DNA of 64,000 nt. Source: SAR324 cluster bacterium. Its GTDB lineage: Bacteria > SAR324 > NAC60-12. Made by a program: the position numbers and the translations under genes. Below the pieces are notes generated by a model. It ran no database searches, was not told where the DNA came from, and saw only the letters and a program-made list of their open reading frames with translations. Below are positions 54,143 to 63,592 of the stretch, piece by piece (the stretch's first letter is position 1; every line of letters begins with the position of its first letter). Where the stretch lies: contig JADGAV010000001.1 in assembly GCA_015231825.1 (NCBI GenBank), forward strand, positions 254,248 through 318,247, read 5' to 3'.

Positions 54143-55933
54143 TCATTGGTCCAGGGACTCCAACTCTTCCCAGCGAATGTAGAGTTCTTCAGTTTTTTCT
54201 TCGGCTTCTTTGAGCTGAGTGCATAATTTTTCTAAACGGACCGAATCGCTGATCAATTCAGGACTTCGAAGCTGCTGTTGCAGAGCTTCTGCCATTTCTT
54301 CAGCCTTTTGAATCTTTTTTTCGATTCGATTCAACTCTTTTTTTTCTTCGTAGGTGATTTTTTTTACTTTCTTTTCTTGATGTTCAATCGCGATAGGAGC
54401 AGGAGAATCGTCTGGGTCCGAAGAATTTCTGAATTGGAGCCATTGCTCATAGTCGGCGAAAAATTCTGTGTTGCCTTTGCCGTCAAGAAACAGAAGCCTG
54501 TCACTGAGCCGATCCAGTAAAAAACGGTCATGGGTGATGAGTACGACGGCTCCAGGGAATTCCTCCAAGCTTTCTTCCAAGACCTCGAGCGTCGGAATAT
54601 CCAAATTGTTGGTGGGTTCGTCAAGCAAAAGAATATCAGCAGGTTTCAGCATCAGATTAGCAATAAGAACTCGTGCCTGTTCTCCTCCTGAAAGTTGTGA
54701 TACTGGCAAACCCAACTGTTCTCTGGGAAAAAGAAAACGCTTGGCCCAAGTCACTATATGGAGGGAACGTCCCCGGTAAATGACTTGATCGCCAGCAGGA
54801 GACAGCGTTTGCTTCAAACTTAGTTTGGGGTCCAACCTTTCTCTATTTTGATCAAATGTGACAATTTTAAGATCGTCCGCTACTTTGATAACGCCTTCAT
54901 TCGGGGCCAAATCTCCATTCAGGAGATTCAACAGAGTCGTTTTTCCACTTCCGTTTTGCCCAAGCAGTCCCAGACACATTCCGGGAGAGAGCGTTAAATT
55001 GAGTCGGTTTATGACATTTTTTTCAGGCCAGCCGAATGCCAGGTCTTTCACTTCAAGAAGCTTTTTCGATTTACGATGAGTCGCTTCAAAATCGATCTGT
55101 GCTTTTTTATTTTGCTCGTTTCGCAACTTTACCTGACTCAGCTCCTGCTGCAGTCTCTGGGCATCATCAATTCTAAACTGTGCTTTTGTTGTTCGTGCCC
55201 GAGGTCCTCTTTGAAGCCATTCCAGTTCTCTTCGTACTTTGTTGGAGAGAACATTCTGCTGTTCCATCTGTTCACTGAGTACGGTTTCCCTTCTCCGAAG
55301 AAAGGCACTGTAGCTGCCTTCCACCTTCAAAAATCCATCAGGGTATTGGCGGTTCAATTCAACAATACGATTCGTAATGTTTTCCAGAAAATCGCGATCA
55401 TGACTGATGAGCACAAAGGCGAAGGGTGCTTGCTTCAGGATCGATTCAAGCCACAATATCCCTTCTAGATCCAAATGATTGGTTGGCTCGTCCAGCAGCA
55501 CCATGTCTGGTTTTTGGATCAATACACTAGTGATCGCCAATCGTTTTCTCCATCCCCCGGAAAGCGTTCCGGCCTTTTGGTGCATGTCTATAAATTGTTT
55601 TTGTGATGCAATCTCCCTCACTCGTTGATATCGTTCTGAATCTTCCAATTCTTCAGAAAGGGAATCGAACAGGGTTTCCTCAATGGTTTTATTGGGGGCC
55701 AGGTGGTCTTCCTGAGGGAGGTAGACCAAGTCAATTCCCCGTTTTAAAGATACCTGACCACAATCTGGAATTTCCAAATCTGCAATAATTTTTAACAAGG
55801 TGGTTTTTCCTGAACCATTCGGGCCAATTAATCCGAGGCGCTCATTAGCGAAGAACCCTATAGAGATGTTGGAAAACAAAGCATGAGCACCATAAGATTT
55901 ACTAATGGAGTGGGTGCTGACAAATAAAGTCAT
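54143..55933 (-). CDS. uup: ABC-F family ATPase, Uup-like
   Basis: This 596-residue protein has two ABC ATPase domains and no membrane spans: Walker A GPNGSGKTTLLK and GQNGSGKTTLLN, with signatures LSGGWRKR and LSGGEQAR. The linker contains the RGPRARTTKAQF stretch typical of Uup, and the C-terminus has a lysine/glutamate-rich coiled coil (KELNRIEKKIQKAEE). ABC-F proteins act on the ribosome or on DNA rather than in transport; Uup affects transposon excision and translation. A strong case for Uup rather than EttA is the C-terminal coiled coil. Confidence 0.9.
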   Translation of the reverse strand: MTLFVSTHSISKSYGAHALFSNISIGFFANERLGLIGPNGSGKTTLLKIIADLEIPDCGQVSLKRGIDLVYLPQEDHLAPNKTIEETLFDSLSEELEDSERYQRVREIASQKQFIDMHQKAGTLSGGWRKRLAITSVLIQKPDMVLLDEPTNHLDLEGILWLESILKQAPFAFVLISHDRDFLENITNRIVELNRQYPDGFLKVEGSYSAFLRRRETVLSEQMEQQNVLSNKVRRELEWLQRGPRARTTKAQFRIDDAQRLQQELSQVKLRNEQNKKAQIDFEATHRKSKKLLEVKDLAFGWPEKNVINRLNLTLSPGMCLGLLGQNGSGKTTLLNLLNGDLAPNEGVIKVADDLKIVTFDQNRERLDPKLSLKQTLSPAGDQVIYRGRSLHIVTWAKRFLFPREQLGLPVSQLSGGEQARVLIANLMLKPADILLLDEPTNNLDIPTLEVLEESLEEFPGAVVLITHDRFLLDRLSDRLLFLDGKGNTEFFADYEQWLQFRNSSDPDDSPAPIAIEHQEKKVKKITYEEKKELNRIEKKIQKAEEMAEALQQQLRSPELISDSVRLEKLCTQLKEAEEKTEELYIRWEELESLDQ

Positions 55934-56050
55934 TTTTTTAAAACCGAAAATGGAAGATTTCTTTTTCTGATATGATAAAATGTCGGAAAATTCGTAGTTT
56001 TTATTAATTCTGTAATTGTTGGAAACAATTTGGAGCAGTTTTTTAAAATG

Positions 56051-57331
56051 CTATCGTGTTTCCTCTGTATCTCCTTCGGGAATTCGTTCAATTCCTGTCA
56101 TTTTGTCAATGATCATGTTTTGAAAGCGATGCAAAGGCTCCTCGAAGTGAAAGCACATGCGTCCCCCTCGATAAGGTTTCATCGAAACTCCGGCCTGAAC
56201 TTTTTCCACAATCGAGATATCCTGATTGTTGACTAAAGACCAAAATTCAGTCAGCTGATCCAATTCCGCTTCAGCCTGTTCTGAGTTGAGGGATTCGGGG
56301 TGGCATAATAGCCAGGTTTGTTCGATCGTATAGGAAGGGCTTTTCGGCTGTGTCAGCATCACAAAGCAATGATTCGGTAAAACGCTGATTGCTATATTGG
56401 GAAATATCCACACAAAACGTCCGCTGTTCTGATTGCTGCCCTGAAGTCCGTGAACCGGAGGGAGCCCCATCCAGCCACCGGTTTTTGTGTTTGAGGAAAT
56501 TGGCTTAGTGGTCATGCCGGTATACATCCCCGTTCCCTGCCACCGGTAATGGTCTTCTACCCGGGAAACCTTAATCAATTCCGGGTGAATCCATGGCAGA
56601 TGATAGCACTCCATGAAATTTTCTCCAACCAACTTGTAATTCGCATTGAATACGAATTCTTTTTCACGGACTATTTTCCACTCTTCCAGACAATAATTGG
56701 CAAATCGATGAGGCAGGTCGCCCAATTGCTTTTCCAACGGTTCAGCGTTTTCATTTAAATTAATGAAGATTAAAAAACCCCATGAAGCAACTTTCACTGG
56801 AAAGAGACCGTAGTTTTTCCGATCAAAGGGTTCTGCATCAATTTGTTCAAAAATATTTTTCGGATGCTTTGACTGGTCTTTGTTCTCAAACATTGGGGTA
56901 TTGGTGCAGGCTCCATCGAGATCATAGGTCCAGCTGTGATAGGGGCAGCGAATAAGAGAAGAGTTGAGTTTCCTGCAATCTTCCTCGAGCATTTTTGTAC
57001 CCCGATGGCGGCAAACGTTGTAGAATGCCTTGAGCTCCCCATTCTTGTTGCGCGAGACAATGATCGATTGGCCTCCCACCGAGACAACCAGGACATCCCT
57101 CGGTTTTTGGACTTGGCTCGTACATCCGACTGCAATCCAGCTGTTTCCGAAAACACGCTCCTGCTCGATAGTGAAAAACTCGGCAGAGGTGTAGGCTTCC
57201 GGTATTAGTGTGACAGCCGCTTCCACCGGAAAACGGGAAGTCCGGTAAGTTGCTTCACTTGTGTAGTCAGTTGCTCCGAAGGGCTGAGATGCTGGCTGAA
57301 TACAGGGTCCATCATTTGTTCTATTCTTCAT
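56051..57331 (-). CDS. Rieske non-haem iron oxygenase, alpha subunit
   Basis: This 426-residue protein has an N-terminal Rieske [2Fe-2S] domain (CRHRGTKM about residue 105 and CPYHSWTYD about residue 125) and a C-terminal mononuclear iron domain with ENFMECYHLPWIHPEL, holding the bridging acid and the iron histidines. Rieske oxygenases of this size include ring hydroxylases and N-demethylases acting on betaines. No ferredoxin or reductase gene is in the window, so electrons must come from elsewhere. AGGAAAATCTTG supports the ATG at 57331. It lies after the ABC-F gene on the same strand in genome order, but 117 bp upstream of it in transcription. Confidence 0.9.
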   Translation of the reverse strand: MKNRTNDGPCIQPASQPFGATDYTSEATYRTSRFPVEAAVTLIPEAYTSAEFFTIEQERVFGNSWIAVGCTSQVQKPRDVLVVSVGGQSIIVSRNKNGELKAFYNVCRHRGTKMLEEDCRKLNSSLIRCPYHSWTYDLDGACTNTPMFENKDQSKHPKNIFEQIDAEPFDRKNYGLFPVKVASWGFLIFINLNENAEPLEKQLGDLPHRFANYCLEEWKIVREKEFVFNANYKLVGENFMECYHLPWIHPELIKVSRVEDHYRWQGTGMYTGMTTKPISSNTKTGGWMGLPPVHGLQGSNQNSGRFVWIFPNIAISVLPNHCFVMLTQPKSPSYTIEQTWLLCHPESLNSEQAEAELDQLTEFWSLVNNQDISIVEKVQAGVSMKPYRGGRMCFHFEEPLHRFQNMIIDKMTGIERIPEGDTEETR

Positions 57332-57400
57332 CAAGATTTTCCTATTCAGTTGTTTTCTCAAAAAACATTATTTCCAGTGATGGAAACTGAAGTGTCAATA

Positions 57401-57808
57401 TTATTTGTAGGAATCTTCATCGGGCTTTGGACCAATGTATTTTCCATTTTCAAACAGACCTTCACGCCACTTTTTGCCATCACTGCGGTATAATATTCCT
57501 TCTCCATGTGGTTTGCCTTCTTTATATTCCCCTTCATACTTTACTTTTTCATTCAAATAAAACTCGGTCCCCTTGCCGTCTGGCTTTCCATTTCTGTATT
57601 CTCCTTCATAAAACTTCTTTCCAAAATAATAAAGAGTTCCTTTGCCATGATACTTTCCCTCTTTGGTTTCGCCTTCGAATTTTTTTGTGCCGTCCTTGTT
57701 GAATAAAGTCCCTTTACCGTTGAAGCAGTCTCCCTCACAATTCTGGGCAGAGACTGGAATGGACAATCCACAAAGTATCCCAATTAAACAGACGATAACA
57801 GCTTTCAT
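57401..57808 (-). CDS. Secreted MORN-repeat protein
   Basis: This 135-residue protein has a signal peptide (core AVIVCLIGILCGLSIPVSA) and four to five MORN-like repeats of about 20-23 residues (GKGTLYYFGKKFYEGEYRNG and similar) through to residue 125. Two cysteines flank the first repeat (CEGDC). MORN repeats form beta-hairpin stacks that bind phospholipid or proteins. The protein is probably periplasmic or lipid-surface-associated. The function is unknown. It is 70 bp upstream of the Rieske gene on the same strand and may be cotranscribed with it. Confidence 0.85.
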   Translation of the reverse strand: MKAVIVCLIGILCGLSIPVSAQNCEGDCFNGKGTLFNKDGTKKFEGETKEGKYHGKGTLYYFGKKFYEGEYRNGKPDGKGTEFYLNEKVKYEGEYKEGKPHGEGILYRSDGKKWREGLFENGKYIGPKPDEDSYK

Positions 57809-57979
57809 GCTTCTTTCAGGGGGTTGAATTCATTGATTTTTAAAACAGCAAAAAATTTCCTTACTCTACCATGAAAATGAGGTGTTCCGCAAAATTGAAT
57901 TGATGCTATCAAATACAGTCCGGTCTATTTTCTAAAAACAAAGGAAATTGAACGAGATGAGGAATTTTATCTAACGGAA

Positions 57980-58594
57980 TTATTGTTTTTCATAATCAAA
58001 AACGACTTCTCCCTGATCGTTTAAGGATAAGGCCGCATTGAATTTTCCGTATCGTCCCCTGAAGCCTTTGATGATAGGCGTCTTTCCGTGTTTCAACAAC
58101 GCTTTAACATCTTTATCCTTAATATTTTTTGAAGCGAGGGTTTTCCAGATTTTGAATTCGCAGCCGTCCTTTTGATCGCATTCGTAGAAAGCAGGTCGTT
58201 TGACAACGCTTCCCTGCTCACATTGTGGGCACAATCCCAAGATTGCAGGATCTTCTTCAAAAATAAACTCTATTTGATGCTCATCAGTGAGTTGAAGCCT
58301 AGCATCAAAAAGACCGTTTTTTCCCTGAAAATTTTTAATCAGTCGAGTTTTTCCTTTTTTCAATAATTGTTTGATGTGCGAGGGGCTTAAATTTTTTTTG
58401 GCAATTACCGGCTTTATTTTAAAGTCGCACCCTTCTTTCCAGCGATGGCAGTTCCATGCAAAGTTCCCTTGAATGATGAAACCGACCTTGCATTGCGGAC
58501 AAGAACCTAGCGGCAAAAAATTCATATATTCGCAATTGGAAAAGGGTGTTCTACAAAACCGATAAATAAGCACATTCAAAACAAACTGGATCAT
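57980..58594 (-). CDS. Protein with two topoisomerase-type C-terminal repeats
   Basis: This 204-residue protein has two copies of the zinc-ribbon repeat found at the C-terminus of topoisomerase III-like enzymes. Each begins CPQC, continues with a second CxxxxxGC pair (CHRWKEGC; CDQKDGC), and has about 55 residues ending in a strand-rich segment with KNGLF or RYGKF. No topoisomerase domain is present. It is likely a nucleic-acid-binding helper protein. The start is uncertain: the ATG at 58594 lies 4 bp after the sugar transferase stop, but an ATG at 58525 begins just before the first zinc ribbon. It is the last gene of a four-gene operon. Confidence 0.78.
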   Translation of the reverse strand: MIQFVLNVLIYRFCRTPFSNCEYMNFLPLGSCPQCKVGFIIQGNFAWNCHRWKEGCDFKIKPVIAKKNLSPSHIKQLLKKGKTRLIKNFQGKNGLFDARLQLTDEHQIEFIFEEDPAILGLCPQCEQGSVVKRPAFYECDQKDGCEFKIWKTLASKNIKDKDVKALLKHGKTPIIKGFRGRYGKFNAALSLNDQGEVVFDYEKQ

Positions 58595-58598
58595 GCCC

Positions 58599-59249
58599 TC
58601 AATATTTCAATCCTTCACCACTGAACATAATTTTCACAGTTCGCAAGAGAATGTCCAGGTCGTATAACCACATTTTCCATGCAGATTTGCTGCGGCAGTC
58701 TTCAAGATACTGGATATCCACTCGGTCCCCTCCTTTTTTAAGGGATTCACCTTTGACCTGCACCTGTGTGGGACCGGTCCATCCTGCAAGAATTAGGTTT
58801 CGGTATGCTATTCCTTGTCTTAACTGCTCATTCACTTCGGCAACACTCCAGGGTCGTGGACCAACGAGACTCATATCGCCTTTGAATATATTGAACAGTT
58901 GAGGGAGCTCATCAAAATACCATTTCTTGAGTAAATTCCTTCCAGACCAGGTCAGATTGGATTCATCTGATTCGTATTTTCTGGCTGATTTCCTTTCTTT
59001 CTTTGCCAAGAGGACGACGTCCTGTCGGAGCACACGAAATTTTAAAACTTCAAATTCTCTTCCTTGGGTAATTCGAGTCTCTCTGTAAAAAAATTCGCCG
59101 CGATCTTCCGGGCGTAGGAGCATATTGCATGACATTCCCAAAAAACAAAGCAGAAAAATTGGAGAAAACACGACAATCAGAGTGAATGAAATCAACTTGT
59201 CTGTGATTTGTTTGAGCAGGGGATATGGAACAGTTTGCTGGTTTTCCAT
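58599..59249 (-). CDS. Polyprenyl-phosphate sugar-1-phosphate transferase (PglC/WcaJ-like)
   Basis: This 216-residue sugar transferase has one N-terminal hydrophobic segment (about residues 18-40) and the cytoplasmic domain with the catalytic motif KWYFDELPQLFNIFKGDMSL and VGPRPW. It transfers a sugar-1-phosphate from a UDP-sugar to undecaprenyl phosphate, starting a polysaccharide or glycan repeat unit. Its length is that of short PglC-like members. It could supply lipid-linked sugar for the polysaccharide genes 8-11 kb away, but its operon companions are of a different kind. No clear ribosome binding site is seen. Confidence 0.88.
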   Translation of the reverse strand: MENQQTVPYPLLKQITDKLISFTLIVVFSPIFLLCFLGMSCNMLLRPEDRGEFFYRETRITQGREFEVLKFRVLRQDVVLLAKKERKSARKYESDESNLTWSGRNLLKKWYFDELPQLFNIFKGDMSLVGPRPWSVAEVNEQLRQGIAYRNLILAGWTGPTQVQVKGESLKKGGDRVDIQYLEDCRSKSAWKMWLYDLDILLRTVKIMFSGEGLKY

Positions 59250-59255
59250 CTCATT

Positions 59256-60656
59256 TCACTGGGAAAGTTGATAGGCATGGTGTTGACGCCGACGTTTGTT
59301 GACAAAATACTCGCCGGTGCTTTTGGAAACCAATTCATACAGATATGCTTGCTTTCCTGGACGTCCGCGCAAGATTCGTCCGAGCCGTTGGACATGTTCA
59401 CGGACAGTGCCGCTCCCTGAAACAACAATTGCCACGTTGGCCTCGGGCACATCGACTCCTTCATTGAGAACTTTGGAAGTAATCAAGACTGTATAGCTGC
59501 CGTTTCGGAAAGAATCCAAAAAGAACTCCCGTTCTTTGAGTTTGGTGTGATGAGTGAGTACCGGCATATAAAAAAGCCTGCCGATCCGGTAGGCCATTTC
59601 GTTGTCCTGGGTAAAAATGATGATGCGATCTCCCCGATGCTGTTGAACCAGATCCCAAATCTCCGCAATTTTTGCTGTGGATGCCTGGCTCAACTGTTTT
59701 TGTATATGATAGGCTTTGAAAGCCTGCCTCCCTCCTAGAGAACGACTGGCTTTCCATAAAAACGTATTCCACCCTCGAGGATGGCTGAAATCAATTTGTT
59801 CTTTTTTCAAAAAATCCGTGTAGCATTTTCGTGCTGCTTCATATTCTTCGCGTTCCTCAAAACTCATATCGACTTCACGGGTGATGACCGTATAGGGAGC
59901 CAGGGCCTGTCCTTTCAGTTCATGGATGTGTGCCTGAAAACTCAAATTGCCTGAAAGAGTGTATAATAAAGATTCCCGACCGTCGGTTCTTTCCGGAGTT
60001 GCAGTCAGTCCCAGGCGAAAAGGTGCAATCGAACTGATTGCCACGTATTGAAACTGTTCCCCAGGCAAATGATGGCATTCATCATAGACTGCAAAACCGA
60101 ACTGATTTCCCCTGTAGGCGACCTGGAGTAGCGCGGAATCGTAGGTAGCAACCGTCAGAGGTTTGATTTCATGATAACCGCCGCCGAGCAAACCGATTTC
60201 AATCTTGAAGTATTTTTTGAGCACCGAATACCACTGGTGCATCAAATCTATGGTCGGAACATGAATTAATGTCGGTCGTTTTATTTTTTCGATCAGTAAT
60301 ACTGCCAAAATGGTTTTACCTGATCCTGTCGGAAGAGCAACAATACCATAGGAACCCTTATCCAACCAGGATTTCATCGCCTGAACCTGATAAGGGCGAG
60401 GTTCTATTTTTTCTTTCAGTGAAAATGATAAGGGCTCAAATTGCCTTGCATGGTCTTTGTAGTTTGCCTTGTTGTTTCTGAGGGTGAGGACGATTTCACG
60501 GTAGCAATAAGCTGGTGCTCTGAAGCTTTGGGTCCGATCGTCCCATTTGATTCCGGGGATGAGGGGAAACGTCGTTTCTGGAATATCAGTAAGGACGAGC
60601 GTACCCTTATCAAAATGCACTTGAATCTGCTCTCCTTCCTTCAAGGAATTTTTCAT
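59256..60656 (-). CDS. DEAD/DEAH-box helicase, XPB/Ssl2-like
   Basis: This 466-residue superfamily 2 helicase has motif I VALPTGSGKTILA (about residues 105-117), motif II VYDECHHLPG, motif III LGLTATPERTDG, and in the second domain motif V SKVLNEGVDVP and motif VI QRLGRILRGRPGKQA. The N-terminal 80 residues are like the damage-recognition domain of XPB-type proteins. Bacterial XPB homologues occur without the eukaryotic partners, and their role is poorly defined. The ATG at 60656 is preferred to a TTG at 60674 that overlaps the aminotransferase. The sugar-transferase gene follows after 6 bp. Confidence 0.85.
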   Translation of the reverse strand: MKNSLKEGEQIQVHFDKGTLVLTDIPETTFPLIPGIKWDDRTQSFRAPAYCYREIVLTLRNNKANYKDHARQFEPLSFSLKEKIEPRPYQVQAMKSWLDKGSYGIVALPTGSGKTILAVLLIEKIKRPTLIHVPTIDLMHQWYSVLKKYFKIEIGLLGGGYHEIKPLTVATYDSALLQVAYRGNQFGFAVYDECHHLPGEQFQYVAISSIAPFRLGLTATPERTDGRESLLYTLSGNLSFQAHIHELKGQALAPYTVITREVDMSFEEREEYEAARKCYTDFLKKEQIDFSHPRGWNTFLWKASRSLGGRQAFKAYHIQKQLSQASTAKIAEIWDLVQQHRGDRIIIFTQDNEMAYRIGRLFYMPVLTHHTKLKEREFFLDSFRNGSYTVLITSKVLNEGVDVPEANVAIVVSGSGTVREHVQRLGRILRGRPGKQAYLYELVSKSTGEYFVNKRRRQHHAYQLSQ

Positions 60657-60663
60657 GAAACGG

Positions 60664-61878
60664 TCAATCGACAAAATTATTTGCGTCCCGAACCAGGTTC
60701 TGCTCCATTGTCGCCATTCCTGTGCTGATATCGAGTTCTACTCCTTCCTGTTTGAAACTCATGCCCATCGCGTAAAGCGTTTTAAACAAGTTGTGAGAAC
60801 GGCATTGTTCACCCATTTGCCCGATCCTTACTATGTTGAGTCCAAATGCTCCGGAAATTTCGACATGAAACACATCTGCCATATATTTTCGCAACCGCTT
60901 GCTGTTCACTTTATCGGAGAGAGAAATCGCCACGACTGAATTTAAACGGTAGTCCGGAGGGACGAATAATTTGAGTCCCATTGCTTCAATTCCTGCTTGT
61001 AAAGCAGTTGAACTCAGCATATGCCGGTCAAAACGTTTTTCCAGTGTTTCTTCACAAATTAAACGCAAAGCCTCATGGAGAGCCAATACTCCAGGAACTG
61101 GAGCCGTATAATGATATTCCTGATTTCCCCAGAATCTTTGGGATTTGACAGCATCCAGGCACCAATGAGGCCGCAATGCTTTACGTTTTTCAATCACCTC
61201 CCACGCTTCTGAAGAAAACGCGAGAATGGAAATACCGGGAATTGACGAAAGCCCTTTTTGCCCTCCTGTAATCAACACATCGACCTGCCATAAGTCCATC
61301 AGCATCGGCATGGTGGACAAGGTACAGACGGCATCCACAACAACCAGTGCATCGTATTTTTTGGCAAGCCTGACAATCTCGGGCAATTCCTTGTTCAATA
61401 CCCCGCATGACGTTTCTCCCTGAACCAGGGTCACCACGTCATAGTGGTCTTTTTCAAGTGCCTCCTTAACCATTTCTGCGCTGACAGGCTGTGCTTTCGG
61501 AGGTTCGAGCAAGGTGACTTCCGCTCCCACGCCAAGGGCCATTTCCCCAAAACGGCCGCTGAAAGTGCCGATTTTTAGCACCAATGCCTTTCTTCCCGGC
61601 CAGAGTAAGTTGGCGATGGCCATTTCCATAGACGCAGAAGAAGGGCCCGAGACACCGAGAATTTTGTCGGATTGGGTTTGAAAGGCATATTGAGCCATTT
61701 TTTTAACACCCTTTACCACTTCGTCCATGGTTTCCCCCAGATGGTTTATCACTAAACTATTGGCCTGTGCGACGGTATGCGGGAGGGGAACCGGGCCTGC
61801 TCCCATCAACAGCAAGGGTTCTGAGGGCAGAATTTCTGCTAAAGGAATCAGTGGTGGGGGAGGAAATATATTGTTCAT
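60664..61878 (-). CDS. Class V aminotransferase (alanine/serine-glyoxylate aminotransferase type)
   Basis: This 404-residue PLP enzyme shows GVSGPSSASMEMAIANLLWPG (cofactor phosphate cup), LVQGETSCGVLN, VVVDAVCTLSTMPM (Asp for the pyridine nitrogen) and ITGGQKGLSSIPGIS with the PLP-binding Lys at about residue 208. The sequence resembles serine-glyoxylate or alanine-glyoxylate aminotransferases more than PhnW. The phosphonoacetate hydrolase 1.7 kb away makes a phosphonate role worth considering. It is the first gene of a four-gene operon; the helicase start follows after 7 bp. Confidence 0.9.
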   Translation of the reverse strand: MNNIFPPPPLIPLAEILPSEPLLLMGAGPVPLPHTVAQANSLVINHLGETMDEVVKGVKKMAQYAFQTQSDKILGVSGPSSASMEMAIANLLWPGRKALVLKIGTFSGRFGEMALGVGAEVTLLEPPKAQPVSAEMVKEALEKDHYDVVTLVQGETSCGVLNKELPEIVRLAKKYDALVVVDAVCTLSTMPMLMDLWQVDVLITGGQKGLSSIPGISILAFSSEAWEVIEKRKALRPHWCLDAVKSQRFWGNQEYHYTAPVPGVLALHEALRLICEETLEKRFDRHMLSSTALQAGIEAMGLKLFVPPDYRLNSVVAISLSDKVNSKRLRKYMADVFHVEISGAFGLNIVRIGQMGEQCRSHNLFKTLYAMGMSFKQEGVELDISTGMATMEQNLVRDANNFVD

Positions 61879-62070
61879 GAAACACCAAGTTCAATAAGTT
61901 TTTTTAAAAAGGTTTCCTAGAAATTATTATGTTTTCCCAATCTTTGCAAGACAGTGATCTGAAAACACAAACTATCAGAAAATAATTTCATATTTTTTGA
62001 TTATTTACGTTTCAATTGTTAAGGACTTTGAAGGAATAGTACATTTTGCCGAAAAACAGGAAGGGAAATT

Positions 62071-63591
62071 ATGGATAAGAAAATAAAACATTTTGACATT
62101 GCAGTGATTGGTTCCGGGCCTGCAGGAGAAAAGGCGGCAATGCAAGCCAGTAAACTGAGAAAAAGTGTGATTCTGATTGAAAAAGATCCTGTCCATATTG
62201 GAGGCAGTTCTCTTCATACAGGCACAATCCCTTCCAAATCTCTTAGAGAAACTGTCGTATATCTGGAGCTTTTAAGGAAAAGGGCCCATGGGGTAACAAT
62301 CTCCTTTAAAGAAAATCTGACTGCCAATGAACTGATGAAACACAAGGATTGGGTGATAGAAGACCAAGAAGGATCTTTTCGCAGAAATTTAAAAAAGACC
62401 GGAGTCGAGCTGCTTCATGGTACTCCTCAATTTCAACCGGATTCGGAGCAGGTAGGTTTGGAAGAGGAAATTACTCCTGGAAAACCTGCTGAAAAATCCA
62501 GTAAATCTCCCGTGAACAAAATCAAGGGAAGCGCTGTTTTTAAAAGTCCGAAATTGATCGAAATAGATACGGGTGGAGAAGAACCGATACACATTACCGC
62601 TGACTACACCGTGATCGCGACCGGGTCTCGTCCGCACAGGCCGAGCTGGGCAAAATTTGACGGTGTCAATGTTTTCGATTCCGATACGATTCTGCAGATC
62701 AAAAATCTTCCAAAAAAATTAACGATTGTCGGTGCAGGAGTAATTGGCTGCGAATATGCCTGCATTTTTGCGAAATTAGGCATCCGGGTCAATCTGGTGT
62801 CAAAGGACTATAATATTTTACCATTTATTGACCATGAAATAGCCGATATGCTTAAGGAACGGATGCGAGAGTCGCGCATTACGCTCCGTTTTGGGGAAGA
62901 AATGGAAGCAATTAGAGTGACGAGCAAAGACTGTGTAGAGGTCCAATTGAAAAGCGGTAAAATTCTCCCCTGTTCCAGTGTAATGGTCGCCGCGGGTCGG
63001 TCTTCAAATACGGTAGGATTAGGGCTTGAAGCTATAGGTGTGAAACTGGGAAATCGTGGTTTGGTTGAAGTCAATCGTGAAACCTATCAGACATCCGTAG
63101 AAAACATTTATGCCGTTGGTGACGTGATTGGTTTTCCTGGTTTGGCATCCACCGCGATGCTGCAGGCACGGATTGCAATCCTGCATGCCTTCGGCGGATT
63201 AGAAAACGAGCGGCTGCCTGAAAATTTGGCTTTTGGCATTTGGACTATCCCTGCCATTGGGATGGTAGGAAAAACAGAACAGCAGTTGACAGATGCAAAA
63301 ATTCCGTATGAAGTTGGCATCGGTCACTTCTCGGAAGTGTCCCGAGCACGGATTATGGGGGAACACAATGGTATTTTAAAGCTCTTGTTTGATCCCAAAA
63401 CTTTAAAATTACTGGGGGTTCACGCAATTGGTCCAAGTGCGATGGAGATGATTCACCTTGGACAATCGGTGCTCTTTTTTGGAGGTACGATCAAATATTT
63501 TATGAATTCTGTTTTTAACTATCCAACGCTAGACCAGGTCTATCAGGTGGCGGCCTTTAATGGCATAAACAGATTGACCTTTGATCTCTAG
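62071..63591 (+). CDS. SthA-like soluble pyridine nucleotide transhydrogenase
   Basis: This 506-residue flavoprotein disulphide-reductase-fold enzyme has the FAD motif IAVIGSGPAGEKAA, the NAD(P)-binding motif LTIVGAGVIGCEYACIF and the C-terminal dimerisation domain. At the redox-centre position the sequence is GGSSLHTGTIPSKSLRE: both cysteines of dihydrolipoyl dehydrogenase (CxxxxC) are absent (Ser47, Thr52). This matches SthA-type transhydrogenases, which keep only the first Cys. A charged insertion of about 40 residues (about 125-165) sits in the FAD domain. GAAGGGAAATT precedes the ATG. Other unorthodox flavoproteins in this group are possible. Confidence 0.82.
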   Translation: MDKKIKHFDIAVIGSGPAGEKAAMQASKLRKSVILIEKDPVHIGGSSLHTGTIPSKSLRETVVYLELLRKRAHGVTISFKENLTANELMKHKDWVIEDQEGSFRRNLKKTGVELLHGTPQFQPDSEQVGLEEEITPGKPAEKSSKSPVNKIKGSAVFKSPKLIEIDTGGEEPIHITADYTVIATGSRPHRPSWAKFDGVNVFDSDTILQIKNLPKKLTIVGAGVIGCEYACIFAKLGIRVNLVSKDYNILPFIDHEIADMLKERMRESRITLRFGEEMEAIRVTSKDCVEVQLKSGKILPCSSVMVAAGRSSNTVGLGLEAIGVKLGNRGLVEVNRETYQTSVENIYAVGDVIGFPGLASTAMLQARIAILHAFGGLENERLPENLAFGIWTIPAIGMVGKTEQQLTDAKIPYEVGIGHFSEVSRARIMGEHNGILKLLFDPKTLKLLGVHAIGPSAMEMIHLGQSVLFFGGTIKYFMNSVFNYPTLDQVYQVAAFNGINRLTFDL

Positions 63592-63592
63592 C

